Positions 6,051 to 12,574 of a stretch of 12,574 nt of DNA are shown piece by piece. The DNA lies in the NCBI GenBank assembly GCA_021778975.1, contig JAJYBO010000063.1, forward strand, positions 1 to 12,574, in the 5' to 3' direction. The stretch is from Deltaproteobacteria bacterium (GTDB lineage: Bacteria; Desulfobacterota; Desulfobacteria; Desulfobacterales; Desulfatirhabdiaceae). A program made the translations under genes and the position numbers. The notes under the pieces were generated by a model, which worked only from the letters and a program-made list of their open reading frames with translations, was not told where the DNA came from and made no database searches. Position 1 is the first letter of the stretch, and each line of letters opens with the position of its first letter.

Positions 6051-6983
6051 TCAGTTTTCTCCTTCCGGTATTCCCTGCAACACATATCCTGCAAACAGCC
6101 GATGAACCGACAATTGGCTAATAATGTCATGAAGTGAGGATTCTGCCAGTTTTTTCAGAAAAGTGAACCTTTTGTCTCTGGCATATACCGCTTTGACTTT
6201 GCCATGAATGCCTCCCAGTTGTCCTGCCCATTCGATGGCGTCCTGAAGATTTCCCAGACGATCCACAAGCCCCAACTGCATGGCGTTTTCGCCGGTCAGT
6301 ATGCGACCATCGGCGATAGCCGCTACTTTGTCATACGCGACATGCCTGCCACTGGCGACCGCTGCAATAAATTGGCGATGTACCTGATCGGAAAAATCCT
6401 GCAAGAGGTTCTTTTCGGAAGCCGTCATAGGGCGGACGGGCGAACCGACATCCTTGTATTGCCCGCTTTTGATAACGATGGGGACTATGCCAATCTTTTG
6501 AAGCAGATCGTGAACATCGGTAAACCCCATGATGACACCGATACTGCCGGTAATGGTTCCTGGATTGGCCATGATGCCGTTTGCCGCGGCGGCAATATAG
6601 TAGCCACCGGATGCAGCCACACTGCCAAGAGAGGCCACCACTTTTTTGACCGGAATGGTTTTTTGAATTTCCCGATTAATTTCTTGGGAAGGTCCAACAG
6701 CACCGCCAGGTGAATCTATCCTGAGTACGATGGCCTTGATATGAGAATTATCGCGATAATGTCTAATATGTCTGATAATTTCTCGAGTTTCGCCGATATA
6801 TCCCTTGATATCAATCACCCCGACCCGCTCACCGGTATCGGCAATCTCCGTTTGGGTGGAGGCGCGGATCCCGGTCAAAACGATCACCGCAATGGCGACG
6901 GATGCAACGGCCGTGATGGACGTGAAAACGAGTACGAAAAAAAGAAAAGGATGTCTGCGGGAAAACATGGTGGTGAGTCTCAC
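6051..6983 (-). CDS. sppA: Signal peptide peptidase SppA, short form
   Basis: Membrane-anchored Ser/Lys protease that degrades signal peptides after release from pre-proteins. At 310 residues it is the single-domain form, as in Bacillus, rather than the duplicated E. coli form. One transmembrane anchor spans about residues 12-38, and the rest faces the periplasm. The catalytic serine is Ser125 in SVAASGGYYIA and the general base is Lys177 in KSGQYKD. The 52-residue spacing equals that of the B. subtilis enzyme. The RIDSPGG motif (88-94) and the TGSIGV strand (145-150) are present. It lies 118 bp downstream of rpsA on the same strand and may be read from the rpsA promoter through the hairpin in that spacer. 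Confidence 0.94.
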   Translation of the reverse strand: MRLTTMFSRRHPFLFFVLVFTSITAVASVAIAVIVLTGIRASTQTEIADTGERVGVIDIKGYIGETREIIRHIRHYRDNSHIKAIVLRIDSPGGAVGPSQEINREIQKTIPVKKVVASLGSVAASGGYYIAAAANGIMANPGTITGSIGVIMGFTDVHDLLQKIGIVPIVIKSGQYKDVGSPVRPMTASEKNLLQDFSDQVHRQFIAAVASGRHVAYDKVAAIADGRILTGENAMQLGLVDRLGNLQDAIEWAGQLGGIHGKVKAVYARDKRFTFLKKLAESSLHDIISQLSVHRLFAGYVLQGIPEGEN

Positions 6984-6994
6984 ACAAGGCTGTC

Positions 6995-7036
6995 CTCGTT
7001 TTCCGCGATGTGGAAAAGAAAACCGCGAAAAACGAG
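6995..7036 (-). promoter_or_regulatory. RNA hairpin in the rpsA-sppA spacer
   Basis: CTCGTTTTTCGCG and CGCGGAAAACGAG (minus strand) pair over 13 positions around a 16-nt loop. The one imperfect position is a G-U pair in minus-strand RNA, whereas plus-strand RNA would have a C-A mismatch, so the structure suits a transcript reading rpsA to sppA. A shorter competing stem (GGAAAA with TTTTCC) shares the same bases. No U run follows, so it is more likely a processing, stability or attenuation element than a full terminator. Confidence 0.5.
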
Positions 7037-7101
7037 AGACAACGTGACGAAAGCAGCACCGGGTAAAATGCTCACCCCTGTGGCTGCATCATGGATAGCA
7101 T

Positions 7102-8895
7102 TTATTCCGGACTGGATTCGGTATTCAACTTTTCCTGAAGATTTTCTTTCAGCAGCTCTCCAAACGTGGATGGAGCAGGTTTCATGCTGTTGACATATTC
7201 GCTCAACAGCGACTGTTCATCTTCTACTTCGAGCCGTTTGATGGAAAGCCCAATCCGTCTTTCATCGCTGTTGATGTTCATGACCCGTGCGGTAATGACA
7301 TCGTTGACATTGAATTTACCGACAGGTGTCTTGATTTTTTCTTTACTGATTTCGGAAACATGCACCAGCCCTTCGATGCCTTCCTCCAGTTCGACAAACA
7401 CGCCGAAGTCCGTCAGATTGGTAACGGTTCCGGTAATGATCTTGCCGACTTCATACCGCTGCGCGACGGTTTTCCAGGGGTCTGGATGCAACTGCTTAAT
7501 CCCCAGCGAAAATCGTTCATTCTCTTTTTCGATGTCCAGAACAATCGCTTGAATGATATCCCCTTTTTTATAAATTTCAGAAGGATGTTTGATCCGTTTG
7601 GTCCAGGAGATATCTGAAATATGCACCAGCCCATCAATGCCTTCATCAATGCCGATAAAAATGCCAAAATCCGTAATATTCTTGATTTTACCCTCAATGG
7701 TGGTTCCTACGGGATATTTTTCACTGATGACATCCCACGGATTGGGCGCGATCTGTTTCATGCCCAGAGAAATACGGCGATTATCGGGTTTGATATCTAA
7801 AACCACCGCTTCGACAATATCTCCGATGGACACGATTTTGGAAGGATGACGCACTTTTCGGGTCCATGACATTTCAGAAACATGGATAAGCCCTTCGATG
7901 CCTTCTTCAAGTTCTACGAAGGCGCCATAATCGGTCAGGCTGACCACTTTTCCGGAAATTCTGGAACCAACAGGATATTTGTCAACGGCTGAAATCCAGG
8001 GATCTTGAGTAAGCTGTTTCATACCCAGAGAGACACGTTCTTTTTCAACATCCAGATTCAGAACCTTGACGGTGATTTCATCCCCCACCTTGAACATTTC
8101 GGATGGATGTTTGACCCTGCCCCACGAAATGTCAGTGATGTGAAGCAGCCCATCTACACCACCAAGATCAACGAACACGCCATATTCAGTGAGATTTTTA
8201 ACAACACCATTCAGTATTTTGCCTTCGTGAATCGTATTGAGTGTGGCGGACCGTTTGGATTCCCGTTCCTGCTCGAGCAGCGCGCGTCTGGACAGAACGA
8301 TATTGCTGCGTTTACGATTGTACTTCAGTACCTTGAAATCGAAGGTTTTTCCGACCATTTCATCCAGATTGCGAATGGGACGCAAATCCGCCTGCGATCC
8401 GGGCAAAAATGCCTGGACACCGACATCTACGGAAAACCCACCCTTTACTCGAGCCAGAATCACTCCCTGGATAATTTCGTCGTTATCATGGGCTTTTTTG
8501 ATATCATCCCATACCTTGACCTTGGCGGCTTTCTCTTTGGAGAGGACGACGACTTCATTTTCGTCATCCCACCACTCGACCATGACTTCCACCATGTCGC
8601 CGGGTTTGGCGTGGATAACGCCGTTTTCATCACGAAATTCGTGGATTCGGATCTGTCCTTCGGATTTATATCCGATATCCACCAGTACATGATCCTTATC
8701 TACTGAAATGATGCGACCTGTGACAACTTCTCCTTCAGCGAAACGTTTGAAGCTCTCTTCATACATTTCCATCAGGTTGTCATCCATGACTTCGGATTCT
8801 TCCTGAATATCATCAGACAAATTTGCCTGACTGGCTGAAATATTCACAGGTGGTTGTTGAGTTGATTCTGAATTGATTTGCGTGTCGTTTTCCAT
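7102..8895 (-). CDS. rpsA: 30S ribosomal protein S1
   Basis: RNA-binding protein of the small subunit that captures mRNA for initiation. It has 597 residues with six S1 domains at about 54-121, 139-205, 225-295, 309-381, 396-468 and 483-555. Domains 3-6 show the repeated GxVxxLTxYGxFVxLxxGxxGLxHxSxxSW pattern. Residues 1-50 are an acidic Ser/Gln-rich extension and 556-597 a charged tail ending in a TFGELLKENL motif. The ATG at 8895 follows AAGGGGGAT at 12 nt, a poor and distant ribosome site, which agrees with the weak, autoregulated start known for S1 in E. coli. The gene follows cmk, as in many bacteria, and has its own promoter and leader. Confidence 0.97.
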   Translation of the reverse strand: MENDTQINSESTQQPPVNISASQANLSDDIQEESEVMDDNLMEMYEESFKRFAEGEVVTGRIISVDKDHVLVDIGYKSEGQIRIHEFRDENGVIHAKPGDMVEVMVEWWDDENEVVVLSKEKAAKVKVWDDIKKAHDNDEIIQGVILARVKGGFSVDVGVQAFLPGSQADLRPIRNLDEMVGKTFDFKVLKYNRKRSNIVLSRRALLEQERESKRSATLNTIHEGKILNGVVKNLTEYGVFVDLGGVDGLLHITDISWGRVKHPSEMFKVGDEITVKVLNLDVEKERVSLGMKQLTQDPWISAVDKYPVGSRISGKVVSLTDYGAFVELEEGIEGLIHVSEMSWTRKVRHPSKIVSIGDIVEAVVLDIKPDNRRISLGMKQIAPNPWDVISEKYPVGTTIEGKIKNITDFGIFIGIDEGIDGLVHISDISWTKRIKHPSEIYKKGDIIQAIVLDIEKENERFSLGIKQLHPDPWKTVAQRYEVGKIITGTVTNLTDFGVFVELEEGIEGLVHVSEISKEKIKTPVGKFNVNDVITARVMNINSDERRIGLSIKRLEVEDEQSLLSEYVNSMKPAPSTFGELLKENLQEKLNTESSPE

Positions 8896-8940
8896 GAAAC
8901 TTACTATCCCCCTTGGCCGTATTTTACTTTCTGAGCAATC

Positions 8941-8954
8941 TACTGTTGCCAGTA
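8941..8954 (-). promoter_or_regulatory. GNRA hairpin at the 5' end of the rpsA leader
   Basis: In minus-strand RNA UACUG-GCAA-CAGUA forms a 5-bp stem closed by a GCAA (GNRA) tetraloop. From the predicted promoter it would begin within a few bases of the mRNA 5' end. It may protect the message or bind S1 or another ligand; this is inference. Confidence 0.4.
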
Positions 8955-8964
8955 TATCTTACGT

Positions 8965-8993
8965 ATAATATCAGATAAAAAATAAAAAAACAA
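8965..8993 (-). promoter_or_regulatory. Sigma-70-type promoter for rpsA
   Basis: On the minus strand TTGTTT (8988-8993), 17 bp of very AT-rich spacer, TATTAT (8965-8970). It sits just after the cmk stop codon, and transcription would start near 8958. Hexamers and spacing are identical to those before purA. Confidence 0.6.
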
Positions 8994-8996
8994 TGG

Positions 8997-9731
8997 CTAT
9001 GTTTTTTCAAGACATGCCGGGGTTTCATGGATTGAATACATGGGGATGTCGCCGAATATGGATATAATTGCGGCGGTCATGCAAGTGACAACAGCGGATA
9101 TATCCATATTGGATGCATCAACGATGATGGCGTCCGTTGCGGGAATCAATGGGGCGATGACCCGCCTTCGGTCATTGCGATCTCGCTCCCGCATATCTTT
9201 GGAAACGGCGTTCAGGGTGATATTGGACGCGCTGCATGTCAATTCCCGGTAACGTCTCAGGGCGCGTATATCCGGATTTGCATCCAAAAAGAACTTGATG
9301 TCCGCATTTGGAAAAACTACCGTTCCCATATCCCGGCCTTCACAAACCAGTGATTTATTCTGTCCGGTTTTTCGCTGTACATCCAGAAGAAAATCACGCA
9401 CCACCGGTTTGGCGGAGACCGCAGAGGCCATCATGGAAATTTCAGAAGTTCGCAAATATCCGCTGATATCCTGATCGTTCCATTTCAGGTGAAAACCGCT
9501 GGTGACAGGTTCCAGCATCAGTCGGGAATCTTTTAAAAGCCTTTGGATGCCGATGTCATCATGAAGCGAAATTTGCGCGGTCATTACGCCGAATGCCACA
9601 GCCCGATACAGGGATCCGGTATCTAAATACCGATAGCCAAGCCGTTCGGCCAGCAATTTACTGACCGTGGTTTTTCCGGCGCCCGCAGGACCGTCAATGG
9701 TAATCAGGAGCGCCAGGGATGTCGCTGACAT
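8997..9731 (-). CDS. cmk: Cytidylate kinase
   Basis: Cytosolic kinase that phosphorylates CMP and dCMP with ATP. It has 244 residues, about 20 more than usual because of a C-terminal tail (from about 228). The P-loop GPAGAGKTT is at residues 14-22, followed by the substrate motifs DTGSLYRAV and CEGRDMGTVVFP and the lid segment RERDRNDRRR. Its ATG overlaps the hisC stop codon by one base (TAATG), so translation is probably coupled. The hisC-cmk-rpsA order is one I associate with Desulfobacterota. Confidence 0.96.
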   Translation of the reverse strand: MSATSLALLITIDGPAGAGKTTVSKLLAERLGYRYLDTGSLYRAVAFGVMTAQISLHDDIGIQRLLKDSRLMLEPVTSGFHLKWNDQDISGYLRTSEISMMASAVSAKPVVRDFLLDVQRKTGQNKSLVCEGRDMGTVVFPNADIKFFLDANPDIRALRRYRELTCSASNITLNAVSKDMRERDRNDRRRVIAPLIPATDAIIVDASNMDISAVVTCMTAAIISIFGDIPMYSIHETPACLEKT

Positions 9732-10816
9732 TACAGCACCTGCTTCAGCGCCTGCACAAGACGTTTATTTTCTTCAGGAAGTCCTGTATTTACACGGATA
9801 TATGTCGGATAGCCATACGATGTCATGGAACGTACGATCACGCCCAGCCTCAGCATCGCATCAAAAACGGTATCCGCGTCTTTTCCCGCGTCTATCAGGA
9901 AAAAATTCGATTGTGTGGGAAAGTATCGGATGCCAGCTCTGGAGAGTTCCGTAAAAAGATAATCCAATCCTTCATGAACCATCCGGATCGTTCGTTTTAG
10001 GAATTCCTCATCGCCGATTGCCGCCGCCGCGCCCGCCTGCGCCAGCAGGCTCGTGTTGAAAGGTTGACGGATGCGCTGCATGGCCTCTGCCAGTTCCGGT
10101 TTCATAACGCCATAGCCAATCCGAAGCCCCGCGAGGCCATATGCTTTTGAAAAAGTTCTCAGAGTGACGACGGGGGGGGGCTTTTGAACATATGCGATAC
10201 CACGAACGCAATCTGAATCTCGGACAAACTCCATATAGGCTTCATCCACAACGACAACAATATCCTGTGGAAGCGCCTGAAGAAAGGTATCGAAGCTCTT
10301 GCCAGATATGATGGTCCCCGTAGGATTGTTGGGATTGCAAATAAAGACCATTCGGGTGCGTGTCGTAACATTTTTCAGCAAGTCATTCAGATCAATGGCC
10401 AGCGCGCGTAACGGGACAAAAACCGGAATTGCACCGGCGCTGCGGACATTGATTTCATACATCAAAAACGATGGCGCCGGAATGATAACCTCATCGCCCG
10501 GCTGAAGCAATGCGCGTGTCAACATGCCAATCAGGTCGTCAGAACCATTTCCCAGAACAAAATATTCCGGCGCCAGTTTCCAATATTCGGAGAGGCGGGC
10601 GACCAAATCGTGACCAGCGCCGTCCGGATATCGGTGCAGGTTGGATACCGCGGCGGTAATGGCGTCCATCGCCCTGGGCGATGGACCTAACGGATTTTCG
10701 TTGGAAGCCAGTTTGATGGCATGTTGAATTCCCAGTTCCCTGGCCAGTTCTTCGATGGGTTTTCCTGGCTTATAGGGCGTTATGGACTGGATATAATCGG
10801 GAAGCGATATTGTCAT
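9731..10816 (-). CDS. hisC: Histidinol-phosphate aminotransferase
   Basis: PLP-dependent class I/II aminotransferase acting late in histidine biosynthesis (imidazole-acetol phosphate to histidinol phosphate). It has 361 residues, the normal length. Lys224 in TFSKAYGLAGLRIGYG binds PLP. NPNNPTG (161-167), DEAYMEF (191-197) and the N-terminal LASNENPLGPSP (36-47) complete the family pattern. No other his genes are in the window. A run of nine C (plus-strand G at 10172-10180) encodes Pro212-214 and leaves the frame intact. A 7-bp hairpin (10830-10848) lies just before the start, and GAG about 6 nt upstream is the only ribosome-site candidate. Confidence 0.93.
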   Translation of the reverse strand: MTISLPDYIQSITPYKPGKPIEELARELGIQHAIKLASNENPLGPSPRAMDAITAAVSNLHRYPDGAGHDLVARLSEYWKLAPEYFVLGNGSDDLIGMLTRALLQPGDEVIIPAPSFLMYEINVRSAGAIPVFVPLRALAIDLNDLLKNVTTRTRMVFICNPNNPTGTIISGKSFDTFLQALPQDIVVVVDEAYMEFVRDSDCVRGIAYVQKPPPVVTLRTFSKAYGLAGLRIGYGVMKPELAEAMQRIRQPFNTSLLAQAGAAAAIGDEEFLKRTIRMVHEGLDYLFTELSRAGIRYFPTQSNFFLIDAGKDADTVFDAMLRLGVIVRSMTSYGYPTYIRVNTGLPEENKRLVQALKQVL

Positions 10817-10829
10817 AGCATACTCGATA

Positions 10830-10848
10830 TGAATCTCTTGAAGATTCA
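10830..10848 (-). promoter_or_regulatory. Hairpin just upstream of the hisC start
   Basis: TGAATCT and AGATTCA form a 7-bp stem with a 5-nt loop, ending 13 nt before the hisC ATG. It would sit in the leader of the hisC-cmk message and could affect ribosome access. There is no leader peptide or run of His codons, so it is not a classical his attenuator. Confidence 0.4.
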
Positions 10849-10864
10849 GGTGTTATTTTGGGTA

Positions 10865-10912
10865 GAAAGTTCAATTATCAAGATAATCTGTATGATGTGA
10901 TCTTGAACTTTC
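10865..10912. promoter_or_regulatory. 10-bp inverted repeat between the oxidoreductase operon and hisC
   Basis: GAAAGTTCAA (10865-10874) and TTGAACTTTC (10903-10912) are perfect inverted copies 28 bp apart. They extend outward by GGT/ACC after one mismatch. A second pair, TCAAGAT/ATCTTGA (10878-10884 and 10900-10906), shares bases with the first, so two alternative stems are possible. No U run follows on the minus strand. It may be an operator, a switchable RNA stem, or an atypical terminator of the gamma-subunit gene that ends at 10923. Confidence 0.5.
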
Positions 10913-10922
10913 CACCTCATCG

Positions 10923-11465
10923 TCAGTTTTTGTTGGCCGCCGCTTTGAACCCCTCTTCTACGGCGCTCATATTCAGAGGGATTAGCTTGGGTTTTTTGGA
11001 AAATTCTTCTCGCACGCACTCTTGCAGCACGGTGGTATCCACCATGTGGCTACGGGCCGCAAACGCTGAAAGCGCGACAATATTGGCGGATTTGACGCTG
11101 CCCAGGGCGATGGCCATATCGTTCACAGGGATGATAAATTCATCCACGTCGGTTCTACCGCACCCGACAGTTATCAGAGAACTGTTGATCAACACGACGC
11201 CGCCGGGTTTGACCATCGGCGCAAACTTCTCTAAAGACGGACGGTTCATGGCGACCAGATGTGCCGGGTTCCGAATAATCGGAGAGCCGATAGGCTGATC
11301 GCTGATAACCACCATACAGTAGGCGGTGCCGCCGCGCATTTCAGGCCCATATGAGGGAATCCATACCACTTCGTATCCCTGTTCCATAGCGGCATGGGCC
11401 AGAATCTTGGCGCTCAGTAAAATGCCCTGGCCTCCAAAACCGGCAAACATGACTTCACTTTGCAT
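10923..11465 (-). CDS. 2-oxoacid:acceptor oxidoreductase, gamma subunit
   Basis: 180-residue subunit of the POR/KOR/VOR family (POR gamma domain), which helps form the CoA and 2-oxoacid site of a ferredoxin-dependent oxidoreductase. GFGGQG is at residues 9-14 and SYGPEMRGG at 38-46; both are hallmarks. The ATG at 11465 has GGAGG 5 nt upstream. An earlier ATG at 11477 would add four residues and swallow that site, so I prefer 11465. The gene overlaps the beta-subunit frame by 11 nt. Substrate (2-oxoisovalerate, 2-oxoglutarate or another) cannot be read from this subunit. Confidence 0.92.
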   Translation of the reverse strand: MQSEVMFAGFGGQGILLSAKILAHAAMEQGYEVVWIPSYGPEMRGGTAYCMVVISDQPIGSPIIRNPAHLVAMNRPSLEKFAPMVKPGGVVLINSSLITVGCGRTDVDEFIIPVNDMAIALGSVKSANIVALSAFAARSHMVDTTVLQECVREEFSKKPKLIPLNMSAVEEGFKAAANKN

Positions 11466-12222
11466 CTGTCCCTCCATTGACCACGGATTCGGGTGTTTTA
11501 AAATCCCCCAGTGTATAGTAAGGAAGCAATGTCGTTTCCGCCCAGTTGACGGCTTCTAAAGGTGTCATCCCCCAGTTGGTGGGACAGGTGCTGACCAGTT
11601 CGACCAGACTGAAACACTTTCCCTCCAGTTGATATTCGAAGGCTTTTCGAATCGCTTTTTTGGCTTTTAGAATGTATTTGGGTTTTATGACAGTCTGCCG
11701 GGTAATATAGGCTGGTGTTTGCAGCGCCGTCAGAAGCTCCGCCACTTTGATGGGCATTCCGACTTCATCCACATTACGGCCAAAAGGCGATGTGGTGGTG
11801 CGCTGGTTGGGCATGGTGGTCGGCGCCATCTGCCCTCCGGTCATGCCATATACAGCATTGTTGACAAAGATCGTGGTGAATTTTTCCCCGCGGTTGGCGG
11901 CGTGAATGATTTCTCCCATGCCGATACTGGCCAAATCGCCATCTCCCTGATAGGTGAACACCATCAGGTCAGGACGCACCCGTTTCATACCCGTCGCCAT
12001 TGCCGGCGCTCTGCCGTGGGCCGCCTCCTGAAAGTCGCAGGTGAAATAATTATAGGCCATGACGGCACAGCCGACCGGAGCGATGCCTACGGTGCGGTCA
12101 CGAATTCCCAGTTCATCAATGGTTTCCGCTACCAGCCGATGAATTACGCCATGCGTACACCCCGGACAGTAGTGGGTTGGTTGATTTGAAAGGGCTTCGG
12201 GTTTGTGAAATGTCTTTCCCAT
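11455..12222 (-). CDS. 2-oxoacid:acceptor oxidoreductase, TPP-binding beta subunit
   Basis: 255-residue thiamine-diphosphate-binding subunit of the ferredoxin-dependent oxidoreductase that oxidatively decarboxylates 2-oxoacids to acyl-CoA. The TPP motif is GDGD (93-96) followed by FVNNAVYGMTGGQ (119-131). CPGCTHG at 19-25 is the N-terminal signature of the family, and GCAVMAYNYF follows. The length fits the separate-subunit enzymes (KOR/VOR type) rather than the large fused PFOR. AGGAG lies about 8 nt before the ATG, which overlaps the alpha stop by one base (TGATG). Confidence 0.93.
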   Translation of the reverse strand: MGKTFHKPEALSNQPTHYCPGCTHGVIHRLVAETIDELGIRDRTVGIAPVGCAVMAYNYFTCDFQEAAHGRAPAMATGMKRVRPDLMVFTYQGDGDLASIGMGEIIHAANRGEKFTTIFVNNAVYGMTGGQMAPTTMPNQRTTTSPFGRNVDEVGMPIKVAELLTALQTPAYITRQTVIKPKYILKAKKAIRKAFEYQLEGKCFSLVELVSTCPTNWGMTPLEAVNWAETTLLPYYTLGDFKTPESVVNGGTDAK

Positions 12223-12574
12223 CAGTTTTGCTCCTTTCGTGCGGATGTAATAAAGGATTGCACCACATCCATGATTTCTTCAGGGGTCGGAACTTCACCA
12301 CCGCACTTTCCATACCACTGTACCGGTTTTTGTCCCCGAACGCTGCGTTCGACATCTTCCACCATCTGTCCCATGCTCATTTCGATACTGATGACAACAC
12401 CGCAGCTTTCTTTGGCAGCCGCCTGGCGAATTGCCGCTTCCGGAAACGGAAAAAGCGTTTGAGGCCGGATCATGGCGACATCAATGCCTTCTGCTTTCAG
12501 GTTGGCGATAGCCGTGCGGCATACACGGCTCATGGTGCCGTAGCTGACAATCAACGCCTTATAATCAGATTCCA
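12222..12574 (-). CDS. 2-oxoacid:acceptor oxidoreductase, alpha subunit (C-terminal part)
   Basis: The last 117 codons of a gene that enters from the right edge; the frame is open to position 12574, so no start is seen. The segment KALIVSYGTMSRVCRTA, then GIDVAMIRPQTLFPFPE and VVISIEMSMGQMVEDVE, is the C-terminal transketolase-like domain (domain II) of the alpha subunit, which binds substrate and CoA together with the beta subunit. The PVQWYGKCGGEVPTPEEI ending is typical of KOR/VOR-type alpha chains. A small 4Fe-4S delta subunit is commonly encoded before alpha and may lie outside the window. Confidence 0.9.
   Translation of the reverse strand, partial: ESDYKALIVSYGTMSRVCRTAIANLKAEGIDVAMIRPQTLFPFPEAAIRQAAAKESCGVVISIEMSMGQMVEDVERSVRGQKPVQWYGKCGGEVPTPEEIMDVVQSFITSARKEQN

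Noticed and set aside
8005..8706. A 233-codon open frame on the plus strand opposite rpsA
   Set aside because: It is antisense to well-formed S1 domains, has no recognisable domain, and arises from the regular codon use of the repeated domains.
7102..8895. Recurring similar blocks of about 260 bp that look like a DNA repeat array
   Set aside because: They are the codons of the successive S1 domains; divergence follows protein conservation, so this is an internal protein repeat.
11719..12189. Long plus-strand open frame opposite the TPP-binding subunit
   Set aside because: Antisense to a gene with intact family motifs; no ribosome site or domain of its own.
1..12574. CRISPR array, transposase, integrase, phage, toxin-antitoxin or defence genes
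   Set aside because: None is visible on either strand; apart from the small repeats the window is housekeeping content.

Overview
The window reads as chromosomal DNA of a Gram-negative, strictly anaerobic bacterium, most likely a sulfate-reducing relative in the Desulfobacterota (Desulfobacterales-like). The grounds are a ferredoxin-dependent 2-oxoacid oxidoreductase operon beside a hisC-cmk-rpsA-sppA block, a six-domain ribosomal protein S1, tRNA genes with encoded CCA ends, and a hairpin-rich intergenic repeat of a kind I associate with that phylum. The taxonomic call is an inference from gene content; there is no rRNA or other taxonomic marker here.

Layout. At 1-198 (minus) lies the start of an exported cyclase-family (kynurenine-formamidase-like) protein. 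It sits 17 nt downstream of a PrsW-type intramembrane protease (216-1376, minus) that carries an N-terminal zinc ribbon. Positions 1377-1758 hold no intact gene, but contain a 26-nt scar of the repeat found at 3362-3477 and what looks like the C-terminal half of a helix-turn-helix domain. A class I SAM methyltransferase follows on plus (1759-2541). Then come tRNA-Arg(ACG) on minus (2690-2766) and, divergently, tadA (2855-3364), whose product deaminates the wobble adenosine of that very tRNA. A 116-bp hairpin-rich repeat begins at the tadA stop codon, then purA (3575-4870) and tRNA-Pro(CGG) (4945-5021), both on plus with recognisable promoters.

From 5049 to the right end everything is on the minus strand and is read right to left: the last part of the 2-oxoacid oxidoreductase alpha subunit, the TPP-binding beta subunit and the gamma subunit (overlapping reading frames); a 106-bp spacer with two inverted repeats; hisC and cmk (overlapping by one base); an rpsA promoter and leader; rpsA; a spacer with a 13-bp RNA hairpin; sppA; a GC-rich repeat; and an alpha/beta hydrolase of the monoacylglycerol-lipase type.

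Functionally this is mostly housekeeping: translation (rpsA, tadA, two tRNAs), nucleotide metabolism (purA, cmk), histidine biosynthesis (hisC), 2-oxoacid catabolism coupled to ferredoxin, and envelope proteolysis or lipid turnover (sppA, hydrolase, PrsW). I do not see a complete undescribed system. The observations most worth following are the joined-tip scar of the hairpin element, the tRNA-Arg/tadA pairing, the zinc-ribbon PrsW protease, and several RNA-level structures in the rpsA region.
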